DNA of 64,000 nucleotides, taken from Chthoniobacteraceae bacterium. GTDB lineage: Bacteria > Verrucomicrobiota > Verrucomicrobiia > Chthoniobacterales > Chthoniobacteraceae. The first letter of the stretch is position 1, and the number at the start of each line of letters is the position of its first letter. Made by a program: the position numbers and the translations under genes. Below are positions 1 through 7,870 of the stretch, piece by piece. Where the stretch lies: NCBI GenBank assembly GCA_947476045.1, contig CANJNZ010000006.1:36512-100511 (forward strand), given 5' to 3'. The notes below the pieces were generated by a model. It ran no database searches. It was not told the origin of the DNA and saw only the letters and a program-made list of their open reading frames with translations.

Positions 1-1558
1 AAATGCAGATGGTGAGCAGCACGATCAGCTTGTTGATTTTCTGCGTCTCGCGAACGAGCCCGCCGTCGAGCGCAGCGCGGATTGCCTGAATGCTGCGGCC
101 TGCGAGACCGCGACGCACTCCCACTTCGCGATCCACGGCCATACGGTGGCGGATTTCTTCCACGCCGATGTGGTAGATGCGATACACCGACGAACGGCGC
201 AGGCTTTTTGCGTTCTCTTTGGTCACGCGCCCGCCGAGCGATTTGGAAGTCTCAACGTCATCGCTATCGAGAACGGTGAGGTCGGATGCAACATGGCGCC
301 ACTCCCGCATGAAAATCTCATTTCCCTTCGCAATTCCGTTCAAATAACGCGTTTTGCTGACCATCACATACCAGCTCATCACCGCCATGATCGCGAGGAT
401 GATGATGACCGCCCAACCGTCAAAAGTGAGGTTGGCGATGATGACGGCGAACGTGCCGGTCGTCAGCCAGCTCAGCCAATTGGTTGGCTTCTCATCGGCG
501 CCAAGCAAGATGGTCTTCGGGCCTTTCTCGCCGCCTTGCGAAGCTGCTGCGAGTCCGATCCAGCCAGCGGGGCGTGCGACTTTGTGGATTTGCAGTTCGT
601 CCAGTTCACCAGTGAATGGTGTTGCTCCAGAAGTTTTATCGCCGCCGAGGATGAAATTGCCGTTGATGGCGGGAAGGCCCGCCCCGACAGCGTTGGCGAC
701 TTCGCCATTTACGAAAAGCGTGGTCTTTGTGCCATCGCTCATCACTGCGATGTGTGCCCAGGAACCTGGCTGCAAGGGCTGCGGTGCAGCGGCGCGCTGG
801 CCGGAAATTTCGACATAGGGCGCGCCTTTATCCACGCCGACTACGAATGAGTTTTTGTCGTCGCGGCGACTGAGGATGACGCCATTTGGCTGCGTTGCCT
901 TCGCCCACACGGTGATCGTCGTTGGCGAATTACCCGTCCACACCAGCGAGCCGGATGCGGCAATCGGCACGTTGATTTTCCCGTTGAAAGCGACGCCGCT
1001 GCCGATTTGCGCACCGTCGAGTTTTCCGCCTGCGGATTCTGTGGTGTTGTTGCTCTTCGTGGAGTCACCGGCGTTCTGTCCGCTCTCATTGAAATGGAAT
1101 ACGAGCACGGTGTCCGCGTCGAAGCTGCCCTTTGCATCATCAGCCTTCGCCGCCTTCGCATCGTTCGAGCCAAAATACATCCAGAACGTCGTTTTTGCGT
1201 TTGGTTTTACGTCGGGCAGCTTCACCCACACGTAGGCTTCGCCCATCAACGCATCAATTTTTTCGACGTGATGCGTGAGCAGCGTCTTGCCGTCCTCGGC
1301 AACAAAACGGAGGTCGCTCAAATCTTCCTTTGCCAGCGGATAGCCATCGCCGAAAAGTCGCACGAGCACCGTGCTCGCACCGATGGGCTCGGCGACATTT
1401 CCGCCAGCCGCCGTGGTGTCCACGGTGACTTTCTTGCGCATCGTCCACGCGCCATCCCACCAGTCACCGGCATGGGCGGCTGCACTGAGCAAAAGCCCGG
1501 CGACAGCGACGGCCATCAGTTTCATCCAGTTTGTTTTCGTTGTGCGTGCGATTTCCAT
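1..1558 (-). CDS. DUF2341-LamG-ExbB/TolQ/MotA fusion protein, 3' end cut by window edge
   Basis: Uninterrupted frame from ATG at 1558 to the left edge (519 codons, no stop seen). Residues 1-30 form a signal peptide (KLMAVAVAGLLL core, AHA-G cleavage site). Residues about 31-145 resemble DUF2341 (WWDGAWTMRKKVTVD opening, later FWMYFGSND). About 150-330 is a LamG/concanavalin-like fold (TVLVFHFNES, then GELDELQIHKVAR near its end). A membrane segment lies at about 365-400, followed by a cytoplasmic stretch with the ExbB/TolQ-like ending GRSIQAIRAALDG...ETQKINKLIVLLTIC, where the channel helices would begin. ExbB-family proteins conduct protons to energise outer-membrane work; the periplasmic LamG head suggests glycan or protein binding. 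It lies 30 bp downstream of the TpsB-like gene on the same strand, so co-transcription is likely. An ExbD partner would be expected beyond the edge. The domain order is read directly; the function is inferred. Confidence 0.85.
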   Translation of the reverse strand, partial: MEIARTTKTNWMKLMAVAVAGLLLSAAAHAGDWWDGAWTMRKKVTVDTTAAGGNVAEPIGASTVLVRLFGDGYPLAKEDLSDLRFVAEDGKTLLTHHVEKIDALMGEAYVWVKLPDVKPNAKTTFWMYFGSNDAKAAKADDAKGSFDADTVLVFHFNESGQNAGDSTKSNNTTESAGGKLDGAQIGSGVAFNGKINVPIAASGSLVWTGNSPTTITVWAKATQPNGVILSRRDDKNSFVVGVDKGAPYVEISGQRAAAPQPLQPGSWAHIAVMSDGTKTTLFVNGEVANAVGAGLPAINGNFILGGDKTSGATPFTGELDELQIHKVARPAGWIGLAAASQGGEKGPKTILLGADEKPTNWLSWLTTGTFAVIIANLTFDGWAVIIILAIMAVMSWYVMVSKTRYLNGIAKGNEIFMREWRHVASDLTVLDSDDVETSKSLGGRVTKENAKSLRRSSVYRIYHIGVEEIRHRMAVDREVGVRRGLAGRSIQAIRAALDGGLVRETQKINKLIVLLTICI

Positions 1559-1588
1559 GTGAGTCGTTCGTAAAAAAAGTGATGTGGT

Positions 1589-3250
1589 TTAAAAGTCCGC
1601 CCACAGGCGGAAATTGACGCGCGTGTCGTGCGCTTGCGTGGTGCCTATCGTGGTGAGCGGCAGGGCCAGTTCGACGATGCCGTGGAAGTGATCGAAGAAC
1701 TCCACTTCGCTGCCGATGCCGAAGCTCGCTAAGCGGTAGGAGGAATCCTGCTCCGGCAAAGTGTCGTGCAGCGTGAGCGTCCCGGCGTCTGCAAAGGCGT
1801 AGAATCGCCATTCGTTGCCCGTGCTTTCTTCGACCTCCTCCTCCACCCCTTGGAGGTTCTTCTTCTTCACCATACGCTTTGTTTTCAAAAGCGACGGAGT
1901 GCGGAGTTCAAATGTGCCGAAAATTGCATTGTCGCCGAGCGCCTCTGCTTCCTTGTAGCCGCGAGCCGTGCCCATGCCGCCGCCGCCAAATTGCTCGCTG
2001 TTCACCAGCGGCTGATCCGAGGCCTGCCCCTGCAATTTCAAGAACATTTCCCAGCCGCGCCCAAGCTCCTGCGTGTGCGAAATGTCGCCACGGAAATAGA
2101 TGAAATTCCCATCCGCTCCGAAGCGATTGCGATCCAGCTCCGACGCTTCGCTGCCCGTGCCTCGGATGCCGAGCGTGACTCCGGCGCTGGCGGTCGTTGC
2201 GCCTGTATCCACGCGTTTCGTTTTTCCGGGATTTGCCGCGTCCGCCACGTCGCGACTGTGCAGCCATGTTCCATCCCATGTGGCGCTGACCGGGTAGTAA
2301 GTGATGGGCGTTTTATCCGTCGTGAGGCCGATGGTGACTGCCTGATCAAAGCGCTTCCAATCCAGACCGAGGCTGAACGATTGGTAAAAGCCATCCTGCG
2401 ACGGCAAAGTGAACATCCCGCGAAGACCGAAAATTTCCCCGCGCCCAGCAGATGCCACACTGCCAAGCGTCGAAACATTACTGTCCTGCTTCGTGCCCGT
2501 GAGCATGAGGCTGAACGAATCAATGTCGCGGAAACGCCAGAGGTAATATGCGGAGAACACCTTCACCTCGCTCGTGTCCTGCGGCGACATCTGGTAGCTC
2601 GCACCAATCGTGTGGCCGACCTGCCAGAGGTTTGCGTAACTGAATGATCCACTGAGACGGAGGTCGGTCGTGTTGGCGCTCGCGCGGTTGTTTAGTTCGA
2701 CGTTGCCATGAAATGGGGATTTGTCCTTCACGAGCAACTCCACATCGTAAAGCCCGGGTTCGTCTTCGCGTGCTACAAGCTTCGGCTGCACACTGCGGTC
2801 GGGGTGCTTATTCAATGCCGCGATATCCCGCTGCACGTCGTTGAAATTGATCACTTTTCCCTCCGCTAAAGAGAGCGCCTTGGCCTTGATTTCACTCGGC
2901 AGGAAATATCGTGCGCCCTTCACGCGAAGGCTCGCCACTTTTCCATCGATGACCTCCAGCAGCACGACTCCACCATTACCGCTCTGCTCCGCCACCATCT
3001 GGACACGCGTTCCGCTGAAACCTTTTCCATCATACACCTTTTGAAGCGCATTAGCCGCGTTCTGAATGTCAGCCACCGTCCGGCCCGGCCCTAGAAATGG
3101 ATAGACCGCCTCTTCAATCTCAATACGAGGGATATGCTTCGCCCCGAGAACCCGAAACTCGCGGATGAACATCGTCTTCTCCTGCTCTTCTGCACTAAGC
3201 TGCGTAGTGCAGAGCAGCGCTGAAAGAGCCGACCACAGAGCCACGCGCAT
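1589..3250 (-). CDS. ShlB/FhaC/HecB-family outer-membrane transporter (TpsB-like)
   Basis: 553-residue protein from ATG 3250. This start gives a clean signal peptide (MRVALWSALSALL...LSA) and is preceded by AGGGGG. A start at 3301 is also possible. The much longer open frame reaching 3508 would overlap the response regulator and has a non-signal N-terminus, so it was rejected. Residues about 28-100 and 105-170 read as two POTRA domains (FIREFRVLGAKHIP; VASLRVKGARYFLP). The rest is a 16-strand-type beta barrel with aromatic strand ends, the L6-loop motif TARGYKEAE (family motif V/I-R-G-Y/F) and a terminal strand ending VNFRLWADF. TpsB proteins export large beta-helical exoproteins or insert outer-membrane proteins. 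No TpsA gene adjoins it. It sits between an OmpR-type regulator and an ExbB fusion, which is unusual for classic two-partner secretion. Confidence 0.88.
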   Translation of the reverse strand: MRVALWSALSALLCTTQLSAEEQEKTMFIREFRVLGAKHIPRIEIEEAVYPFLGPGRTVADIQNAANALQKVYDGKGFSGTRVQMVAEQSGNGGVVLLEVIDGKVASLRVKGARYFLPSEIKAKALSLAEGKVINFNDVQRDIAALNKHPDRSVQPKLVAREDEPGLYDVELLVKDKSPFHGNVELNNRASANTTDLRLSGSFSYANLWQVGHTIGASYQMSPQDTSEVKVFSAYYLWRFRDIDSFSLMLTGTKQDSNVSTLGSVASAGRGEIFGLRGMFTLPSQDGFYQSFSLGLDWKRFDQAVTIGLTTDKTPITYYPVSATWDGTWLHSRDVADAANPGKTKRVDTGATTASAGVTLGIRGTGSEASELDRNRFGADGNFIYFRGDISHTQELGRGWEMFLKLQGQASDQPLVNSEQFGGGGMGTARGYKEAEALGDNAIFGTFELRTPSLLKTKRMVKKKNLQGVEEEVEESTGNEWRFYAFADAGTLTLHDTLPEQDSSYRLASFGIGSEVEFFDHFHGIVELALPLTTIGTTQAHDTRVNFRLWADF

Positions 3251-3374
3251 CCCCCTGCGGTTTGCAGGCGTAGAGATTTGAAAGCGAGCGCTCAGGAACA
3301 TAGTGCGACAACTTAAAAGCGCTTTCGTGACAGTCGTATGGCAGAGCGGAAACGATCCAGTGAAAGTGAGCGCT

Positions 3375-4064
3375 CTACGCATCCAAACGGTAGCCGAACC
3401 CACGCACCGTCTGAATATGCTCCGCAGCAGAGCCGAGTTTATCGCGCAGGCGGCGCAAATGCGTGTCCACAGTGCGAATCTCGATCTCTGTCTCCGCCCC
3501 CCACACAATCCCTACCAATTCATCCCGAGAGAAAACGCGCCCCGGCTGACGAAACAGCGCGGCGAGCAACTTGAATTCAGCAGCCGTCAAATCCACGCGC
3601 TTCCCCTTCACCTTCACCTCATGCCCATCGAGGTCGAGAATGATATCGCCCACACTTGAATAGCGGACGACCGGCGCAGGTCCCGTGCGACGGGACAGGA
3701 TGGATTTCACACGCAGCGTCAGCTCGCGCGGACTGAAAGGCTTCGTCACGTAATCGTCCGCTCCAAGTTCGAGGCTCACAATGCGATCCACTTCATCCTT
3801 CCGCGCCGTAAGCATGATAATCGGGATATGCGCAGTGCGCGGTTCACTTTTCAGCGCACGCAAGACATCGGTGCCACTCATGTGCGGCATCATCAAATCC
3901 AGCACCATCAACGCCGGCTCATTCTTGCGCGCCTTTTCCAGCGCCTCCCGCCCATCGCTGGCGTGCGTCACTTGATAACCCGCCGCCGTCAGATTCTGCG
4001 AAACCAGCTTCACGACATCCTCCTCATCGTCCGCCACCAAAATCTGCTGAATCAAAGCGCTCAT
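3375..4064 (-). CDS. OmpR/PhoB-family response regulator
   Basis: 229-residue protein from ATG 4064. The receiver domain covers residues 7-120, with the acidic pair in ADDEED, phospho-acceptor D56 (MVLDLMMP), T86 and K108 (VTKPF). A winged-helix Trans_Reg_C domain follows at about 132-228 (LTAAEFKLLAALFRQPGRVFSRDEL; later TVDTHLRRLRDKL and VRGFGYRL). Length and motifs are complete for the PhoB/OmpR class. An ATG at 4121 in the same frame adds 19 residues with no family match and was not used. No sensor kinase is adjacent. The TpsB-like gene begins 124 bp downstream on the same strand, so the regulator may control that unit. The divergent amine oxidase on the plus strand could be a second target. 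It is not possible to say which PhoB-like regulator this is. Confidence 0.93.
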   Translation of the reverse strand: MSALIQQILVADDEEDVVKLVSQNLTAAGYQVTHASDGREALEKARKNEPALMVLDLMMPHMSGTDVLRALKSEPRTAHIPIIMLTARKDEVDRIVSLELGADDYVTKPFSPRELTLRVKSILSRRTGPAPVVRYSSVGDIILDLDGHEVKVKGKRVDLTAAEFKLLAALFRQPGRVFSRDELVGIVWGAETEIEIRTVDTHLRRLRDKLGSAAEHIQTVRGFGYRLDA

Positions 4065-4400
4065 GCGAAATGCAGCAGAAGCCCTGCGGGCAAAATGGCC
4101 GCCTGCATCAGCAAGCAGCAAATGACGATGGAAAACGTTTGTAACACCACCGCATTAATGAGCCCCCTTCGTTACAGCCTGATTGCAAGCGTGTGAAGAT
4201 ATGGCGGCTTCTGTGTTACGACGGAAACCGTCGCGCCAAATGCGGGCGGTGTGTGTTTTGGTGAGTAACTGCTGCAAACAGTGGAGGGCCAGAGAACAAC
4301 TTCATAGATGACCGATGTAAGTGGATATACAGCCGTGCCTCACGTTGAAGTTGCGTTCGCACCCGCGCTTCCCTCATACAGGCGGCGTTCTTTAACCTTC
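4065..4400. other. Divergent intergenic region between regulator and amine oxidase
   Basis: 336 bp without a convincing gene. It must hold promoters for both the leftward regulator unit and the rightward amine oxidase. Three short GTTAC/GTAAC motifs occur (about 4140, 4173 and 4214), which could be half-sites for the adjacent OmpR-type regulator. Their spacing is irregular, so no operator is called. Confidence 0.4.
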
Positions 4401-5861
4401 ATGCCTCATCTTAAAAAACGGGATTTCATCAAAAGCACAGTCATGGCGTGTGTGGGCGCATCGGTGCTCGGGCCGGAGTCTTTGACGGCTGCGGAAACGA
4501 CGACGGAGAAAACGCCGGCGAAGAATCTGGGGAAGGCGAAAAAGATCATCGTGGGTGGTGCGGGGATCGCGGGGATGTGCTGCGCTTACGAGCTGATGAA
4601 AAAGGGGCACGAGGTCGTGGTGCTGGAGGCTTCGGGCCGGCATGGTGGTCATGTTTTCACGGCGCACGACGGGCTTTCGGACGGTCTTTACGGCGACTAC
4701 GGGCAGGAGCACATCACGAAGCCGGGCTACGAACGGTATTGGGGTTACATCAAGGAATTTGAACTCACGGCGCTGCCGTATCCGCGACGAAAAAATCTGG
4801 TGCGCAGGATTGATGGGAAATTTTACTCGGAGGAAATGCTGAAGGACCCGGCGGTGCTGCGGCAGTTGGGATTCAACGAGCGCGAGGTAAAGTTTCTCTC
4901 GCAGAATCCGTGGTGGGATTTGCCGTCGCTCTACTTCGCGCCCTACCTCGATAAATTCACGGACGAGTATCAGCCGTTCGGCGTGGGCTACGATGACTGG
5001 GACACGATTCCGATGCGGGATATTTTCAAAAAGGACGGCGCATCGAAGGCAGCGCTCGGTCACATGCACGGCGGCGGCGCTTCGGCGCTGTATGAATTGT
5101 GGATGGCGGCGATCCTGAAATTGCGCGGTGTGCCGCTTTCACCGCCCGAGTTGTTCCGGCTGAAAGGCGGCAATCAAATGCTGCCGAATGCCTTCGCAAA
5201 ACGACTCGGCAAGCGCGTGCAGTTGAACTGCCCGATTGTTTCCATCCAGCACGGCGACACGGGCGTGACCATCACCTACAAGCAGAACAACGAGCAGAAG
5301 GAGATGTCCGCCGATTACTTCGTGAACTGCATCCCGCTGCCCGCTTTTAAGAACATCCCCGTGCAGCCGGAACTGCCGCAGGAGAGACAGTTCATCATCG
5401 AAAACGTCGCCTACGATTCCTATCAACGCTTCGTCTTTCAGGCGTCGTCCAAGTTCTGGCTCGATGACGGCGTGAGCATCAACATGGAACTGGATCATCC
5501 CGACCTGTGGGCGACATGGCAGTGCGCCGACGAGGTGGACACGCACCGCGTGATCGTGCTCGGCACGGGGCCGGGAGGGATTTCCCCGCAGCGCGCACTG
5601 GCGGCATTTCGCGAGATGTATCCGGGGAAAAAGGACACCATCGAGCTGGCGATCAGCAAAGACTGGACGAAGGAGAAATTCTCGCCGACGTGCGAGCGCA
5701 TGGCATTTCCGAAGGGCGAGCTTTCCAAATTCTGGCCGCTGCTGATGAAGCCGCATGGCCGCATCCATTTTGCTGGAGCTTATGCCGACAACCTCAACTG
5801 GGGCACCGAGGCCGCCACGCGCTCCGCGAACCGCGTCGCCAACGAAATAGACAAAGCCTGA
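4401..5861 (+). CDS. Flavin-containing amine oxidase family protein with Tat-like signal
   Basis: 486-residue protein from ATG 4401, chosen because the N-terminus MPHLKKRDFIKS plus a hydrophobic stretch ending SLTAA is a Tat-like signal (KR in place of RR). The frame is open upstream to 4308 but that part lacks family features. The Rossmann FAD motif IIVGGAGIAGMCCAYE is followed by an acidic strand end (VVVLEASGRHGGHV), as in PF01593 amine oxidoreductases. The C-terminal FAD segment HFAGAYADNLNWGTEAA is also typical. The natural substrate cannot be read from the sequence; amines, phytoene-like lipids and porphyrinogens are all oxidised by relatives. It would act in the periplasm if Tat-exported. 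The cytochrome c gene 148 bp downstream on the same strand could accept its electrons, which is inference from position only. Confidence 0.85.
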   Translation: MPHLKKRDFIKSTVMACVGASVLGPESLTAAETTTEKTPAKNLGKAKKIIVGGAGIAGMCCAYELMKKGHEVVVLEASGRHGGHVFTAHDGLSDGLYGDYGQEHITKPGYERYWGYIKEFELTALPYPRRKNLVRRIDGKFYSEEMLKDPAVLRQLGFNEREVKFLSQNPWWDLPSLYFAPYLDKFTDEYQPFGVGYDDWDTIPMRDIFKKDGASKAALGHMHGGGASALYELWMAAILKLRGVPLSPPELFRLKGGNQMLPNAFAKRLGKRVQLNCPIVSIQHGDTGVTITYKQNNEQKEMSADYFVNCIPLPAFKNIPVQPELPQERQFIIENVAYDSYQRFVFQASSKFWLDDGVSINMELDHPDLWATWQCADEVDTHRVIVLGTGPGGISPQRALAAFREMYPGKKDTIELAISKDWTKEKFSPTCERMAFPKGELSKFWPLLMKPHGRIHFAGAYADNLNWGTEAATRSANRVANEIDKA

Positions 5862-5890
5862 GCCTGCATGACAGGGGAAACACAGATAGT

Positions 5891-5970
5891 TCCGCAGATT
5901 GCGCAGATGAATGCAGATTTTGAAACGAAGCTGCCCTGCAACATCTGCGATAATCTGCGTAATCTGCGGA
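5891..5970. repeat. ATCTGCG-type imperfect inverted repeat
   Basis: The left arm from 5891 (TCCGCAGATTGCGCAGATGA) pairs with the right arm ending at 5970 (GATAATCTGCGTAATCTGCG followed by GA), with mismatches and a loop of about 18 nt. Each arm is built of CGCAGAT/ATCTGCG words. Similar words recur near 32104-32150. The element lies just past the amine oxidase stop and could act as a weak transcription barrier. It is more likely one copy of a dispersed intergenic repeat. Confidence 0.6.
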
Positions 5971-6009
5971 CAAAAAACCTCCTCATTATTTAGTCAGCCG
6001 CCCGCAAAT

Positions 6010-6738
6010 ATGCGCTTCGCATTTCTTTTCACCATCGGATTGGCGGCCCTCGCATTCCACTGCCACGCCGCGCCGCCTGCGGATTCCAAAAACAGCGAGC
6101 CCGAAGTCATCATCACCGCACCTGCGGACAAGAGCGTGTTTCGTTGGAACGCCGTCGTTCCATTTTCGATCAGCGTCTCGGATGCGGAAGATGGCAAAAC
6201 TGAATTCGAGGAAATCCCCGCGAACAAAGTGTTCCTCCACATCGCGTATCTACCGGATGCTTCGCAAAAGGAAAAATACCTCGGCGAACTTGCGAAGGCC
6301 GACAACGAGCCGCTGCGAAGGATGGGCGCGTCGAACTGCTTCACCTGCCACACCGCCACGACCAAACTCATAGGCCCCTCCTTCGACCTCATCGCCAAGC
6401 GCTACACGCCCACGCCGGAAACCGTGGACGCCCTCGCGAAGAAAATCCTCGCAGGCACCGCCGGTGTGTGGGGCCCCGTCGCCATGCCACCGCATCCCGA
6501 TTTGAAAATCGAGGAGGCCCGGCAGTTGGTGGAGTGGATTTTAAAAAACAACACGGACCCGAATCGCAGTTTCGTCATCGGCTACGAAGGAGCCTTCCGC
6601 ACCCGCGAAAAACCCGAAGGCGATTCCGCCAACAGCATCTACGTCCTCACCGCTACTTACAAAGATCGCGGAGCCAAGGACGCCCCGCAAACCAGCATCG
6701 AAGGCCGACACACCGTCGTGCTCAAAAGCGCGCAGTAG
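6010..6738 (+). CDS. Secreted monohaem cytochrome c (class I)
   Basis: 242-residue protein from ATG 6010. The start gives a good signal peptide (MRFAFLFTIGLAALAF...HAA). Residues 32-95 are a beta-rich segment (EVIITAPADKSVFRWN, VPFSISVSDAEDG) like those fused to cytochromes in secreted oxidoreductases. The haem site C110-F-T-C113-H114 opens a class I cytochrome c domain, with M159 in VAMPPHP as likely sixth ligand and the closing helix EARQLVEWIL. About 65 residues of extra beta-strand sequence follow. The role is periplasmic electron transfer. The upstream flavin oxidase on the same strand is a possible donor. The frame continues upstream to 5911 but that segment overlaps an inverted repeat and is not protein-like. 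Confidence 0.85.
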   Translation: MRFAFLFTIGLAALAFHCHAAPPADSKNSEPEVIITAPADKSVFRWNAVVPFSISVSDAEDGKTEFEEIPANKVFLHIAYLPDASQKEKYLGELAKADNEPLRRMGASNCFTCHTATTKLIGPSFDLIAKRYTPTPETVDALAKKILAGTAGVWGPVAMPPHPDLKIEEARQLVEWILKNNTDPNRSFVIGYEGAFRTREKPEGDSANSIYVLTATYKDRGAKDAPQTSIEGRHTVVLKSAQ

Positions 6739-6755
6739 TTTTACGGAGCCCGCGC

Positions 6756-6956
6756 CTACGGCACCTCGGTGGTGATGATGGCTTGGGATTTGTCGGTGAA
6801 GGTGGCGAGCCAGACGACTTGCCCGGCGTCGTTGAAGCTGCGCGTCACACCGGTGTTCCCCACGGTCGGGGTCAGCAGGGTGAAGCTCTTGATCGTTTTG
6901 CCGCTGAACGAAACCGGAACGGCATCAACGCGCAAGAGGCAGCGCTGCGCGAAGGC
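6756..6956 (-). pseudogene. C-terminal relic of a DUF7453-type (choice-of-anchor repeat) protein
   Basis: The minus-strand frame from 6956 to the stop at 6756 reads LLRVDAVPVSFSGKTIKSF ... NDAGQVVWLATFTDKSQAI and ends TTEVP. This matches the final repeat of verrucomicrobial NxxGxxAF/DUF7453-type secreted repeat proteins, whose full forms are several hundred residues long. Here an in-frame stop (6957-6959) ends the similarity, and upstream sequence up to the NYN gene shows no further match, so only the last repeat survives. The family assignment is from memory of the motif and should be treated as probable. Confidence 0.55.
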
Positions 6957-7052
6957 TCAGGCAATGATCACTCACGGCGTGAACACGCGCCGGATGCAAT
7001 TCGGAATCAAATCCAGCGAACCGCGATTGCCGGAAAACCCGGCGCAGACGGC

Positions 7053-7631
7053 TTATTTCTCGCGTCCGCTCATCGGCTCGAACGTCTCCAGCAGCGGCGC
7101 GAGATCGATGACTTCGTTTGCGGAAGACTTCAGGCCGCTGCCGAGATTTGCGGACACGGATGCCACCTCCACGCGGATGCCACTGCGCCTGAGTTGCAGC
7201 GCGAGGTAGGCAAAATCAGCGTCGCCGGTCACGAGAATCACCACGTCGGGCTTCATCGCAAAGGAAAGCTCCATGGCATCAATCGCCATCATCACGTCCA
7301 CATTCGATTTGTAGTGCCCTTCCTCACCGGGCGAACCGTCCTTCGTCACCACGAGAAATCCGTTGCTCCGCAGCCAGTGGACGAACTTGTTCTTCTTCTC
7401 GCGTTCGGTTTGCCAGACGGGCATCGCAGGAGGCAGGCCCACGTAAACGACCATCTCGATCACTTCCCTCCCCTTCTCTTCGTTGTTAAAGAAATCGCGC
7501 AGTTTCACCCACTCCATGCTGCGTTTGGCTGCCCACGCGGAACTGATCACGTTGGACTCGTCCACCAGCACCAGCACGCGCGACACACGCGATTTCACTG
7601 AGGTTTGCTCGGCAGTTTTTCGGCTTTTCAT
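7053..7631 (-). CDS. NYN domain (PIN-like) protein, LabA/DUF88 family
   Basis: 192 residues. The opening VLVLVDESNV supplies the first metal-binding aspartate (D24) and N27. KSNVDVMMAIDAM and VILVTGDADFAYL supply the other acidic positions of the NYN fold (PF01936), and GIRVEVASV gives the last strand. NYN proteins of this type are cytoplasmic, metal-dependent and predicted to act as RNases. The protein is of normal single-domain length with a short basic N-terminal extension (MKSRKTAEQTSVKSR). It is divergent from the symporter at 7871 and faces the pseudogene relic, with no operon partner. The RNA target is unknown. Confidence 0.88.
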   Translation of the reverse strand: MKSRKTAEQTSVKSRVSRVLVLVDESNVISSAWAAKRSMEWVKLRDFFNNEEKGREVIEMVVYVGLPPAMPVWQTEREKKNKFVHWLRSNGFLVVTKDGSPGEEGHYKSNVDVMMAIDAMELSFAMKPDVVILVTGDADFAYLALQLRRSGIRVEVASVSANLGSGLKSSANEVIDLAPLLETFEPMSGREK

Positions 7632-7870
7632 GAGTATAGATTAGATTTTGAAAGAAAAGTGGCGCGGATTCGATGAATGAGCCGTTTCTGTGAAGATGTA
7701 GCGATACCTTCACGCCGGCAAGAACCCATCGTGTGCACGATTTTTTGGCTATGGGCTGGTAATTATTTTGTCTTGCCCGATAAGGTCGCGTTTTATTCCC
7801 AAAAGCACACTCACCTGCCGGGCGTGCGACTCCCAAATTTTCGCTTCTTTATTCAACCAAGTATTCGCCA

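Noticed and set aside
3251..3508. Long N-terminal extension of the TpsB-like protein overlapping the response regulator
   Set aside because: The extension has no signal peptide, is Arg/Cys-rich and overlaps a well-supported gene; ATG 3250 gives a proper signal peptide.
4122..4260. PhoB-box operator for the adjacent regulator
   Set aside because: GTTAC/GTAAC words are present but their spacing is irregular and they do not form direct repeats at 11-bp intervals.
6769..7209. Plus-strand gene of 146 codons between the cytochrome and NYN genes
   Set aside because: It overlaps the NYN gene antisense and its first part is the reverse of a recognisable minus-strand protein relic.
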